NCBI GenBank assembly: GCA_036971475.1
Contig: JBAIZL010000007.1
Location: 28,801,447-28,865,446, forward strand
Direction: 5' to 3'
DNA length: 64,000 nucleotides
Source: Prosapia bicincta
Taxonomy: Eukaryota; Arthropoda; Insecta; Hemiptera; Cercopidae
Program-made: the position numbers and the translations under genes
Shown: positions 63,185 through 64,000 of the stretch, in pieces
Layout of the letters: every line of letters begins with the position of its first letter
Numbering within the stretch: position 1 is the stretch's first letter
Notes under the pieces: generated by a model
Database searches by the model: none
Seen by the model: only the letters and a program-made list of their open reading frames with translations
What the model was told of the DNA's origin: nothing

Positions 63185-64000
63185 CGAGGGTGTCAATTGT
63201 TATCTGCAGTTTAGTTATATTTTTGTTTATGTTGGAAGTACCCTTGTTTTACATTGATGATGCATGCTTTGTTTTGTCTATCCATGTTTCAAGCTGCTAG
63301 GTTAGTTTTGTTATTGCTGTTGTGTTGTTTATCATGTCTGCTTAGCTTTTTATTTCCACCAAAGAAGAGCAACGTTCAGTAATCCGTTTTTTGTGGTTGG
63401 GAGGTGTATCATGGGCCGAAATTCACCAAAGACTTTTAGTACAGTACGGGAACAGTATTTTGCCACAATGGAGTATCTATGAATGGACTGAAAACTTCAA
63501 AATTGATCGCACATTGAAGGAGCTGGACAACCATTTACCGCCACAAATGAGGAAACCTTGAGCGTTAACGTGAAATGGTTCTCTTGCACAGATGAATAAC
63601 TGTTGACAAAGTGGCACATCAAGAGCAAATTAGTCACGGTTCTGCCTTTTGGGTTTCATAAAGTTTGTGCAAGATGGATCCCAAAACAACTCACAGTTGC
63701 ATTAACAAACTTGCTTGGACATCTTCCAAACACTTATGGATCCCTATGGTAACAGGACAACTTTTTAGACAGGGTCATTACTGGTGACGAAATGGATCCA
63801 TCATTATGAGCGGGTGAGTAAATGATAGAGTATGGAATGGAAACATCCAAATAGTGATGCAAGAAAATGTTCAAGACCCTACCTTCTGTAGGAAAACTGA
63901 TGCTTATGGTTGTTTTGGGACTCACAAGGTCCAGTACTGGAACATTATGAGGAAAGGGGCACAACAATAAACACGGTACGTTACGACACTGCAAAGCTAA
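63185..64000 (+). pseudogene. Decayed mariner-family transposon, cut by the right edge of the window
   Basis: The probable 5' end is CGAGGGTGTCAATTGTTATC after a TA, the usual look of a mariner terminus. An ATG at 63,334 is followed by a stop at codon 4, then a readable transposase N-terminus: TKEEQRSVIRFLWLGGVSWA, EIHQRLLVQYGNSILPQWS, YEWTENFK. Later pieces in shifted frames are FHKVCARWIPKQLTVA, LDRVITGDE with the first catalytic Asp, then ME WKHP and FWDSQGPVLEHYEERGTT with the second catalytic Asp. These match the DD34D mariner transposase pattern (ITGDE.W.HHY...S.EW.HP...FWD..G). At least two frameshifts and several stops make it non-functional. The third catalytic Asp and the 3' end lie outside the window. 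Minus-strand frames over it are shadows. Confidence 0.85.

Overview
This is nuclear DNA from an arthropod, most probably an insect. The evidence is a single recognisable host exon, the five-zinc-finger terminal coding exon of the photoreceptor transcription factor Glass, in an AT-rich background with Penelope-like retroelements, Tc1/mariner relics, small TIR elements and very large satellite arrays. The order cannot be fixed from the sequence. I see no prokaryotic gene organisation, tRNA, rRNA or CRISPR.

Layout: (1) 1-14,480 is a 64-bp tandem satellite with higher-order repeats of about 3.1, 3.9 and 7.0 kb. (2) 14,480-17,570 is a roughly 3-kb island of unique sequence holding a candidate solo LTR, an intron 3' end, the glass zinc-finger exon, and a four-copy tandem duplication of the last finger plus 3' UTR. 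(3) 17,580-18,540 is a 45-bp array that grades into (4) a 46/47-bp array at 18,540-46,745, also with kilobase-scale higher-order repeats. The satellites fill about two thirds of the window. (5) 46,750-64,000 is AT-rich intergenic or intronic DNA with small tandem arrays, TIR elements, two head-to-tail Penelope-like RT/GIY-YIG relics on the minus strand, a third Penelope-like fragment between perfect 36-bp inverted repeats, a TIR-bounded element whose interior is a 51-bp tandem array, an internally deleted Tc1/mariner-type relic, and a decayed mariner cut by the right edge.

Only glass looks like a functional host gene here. The most unusual observations are these. Every 64-bp satellite monomer upstream of glass, on the glass sense strand, has the layout of an intron 3' end: branch-site-like CTAAT, an AG-free polypyrimidine tract, then ACAG. 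The conserved glass exon is sandwiched between two megasatellites. The last glass finger and its 3' UTR have been tandemly copied. The 51-bp array sits inside a TIR element. Hairpins ending in GAAA recur beside the Penelope-like fragments and (AT)n tracts. All judgements are by eye; no alignment or database search was run.
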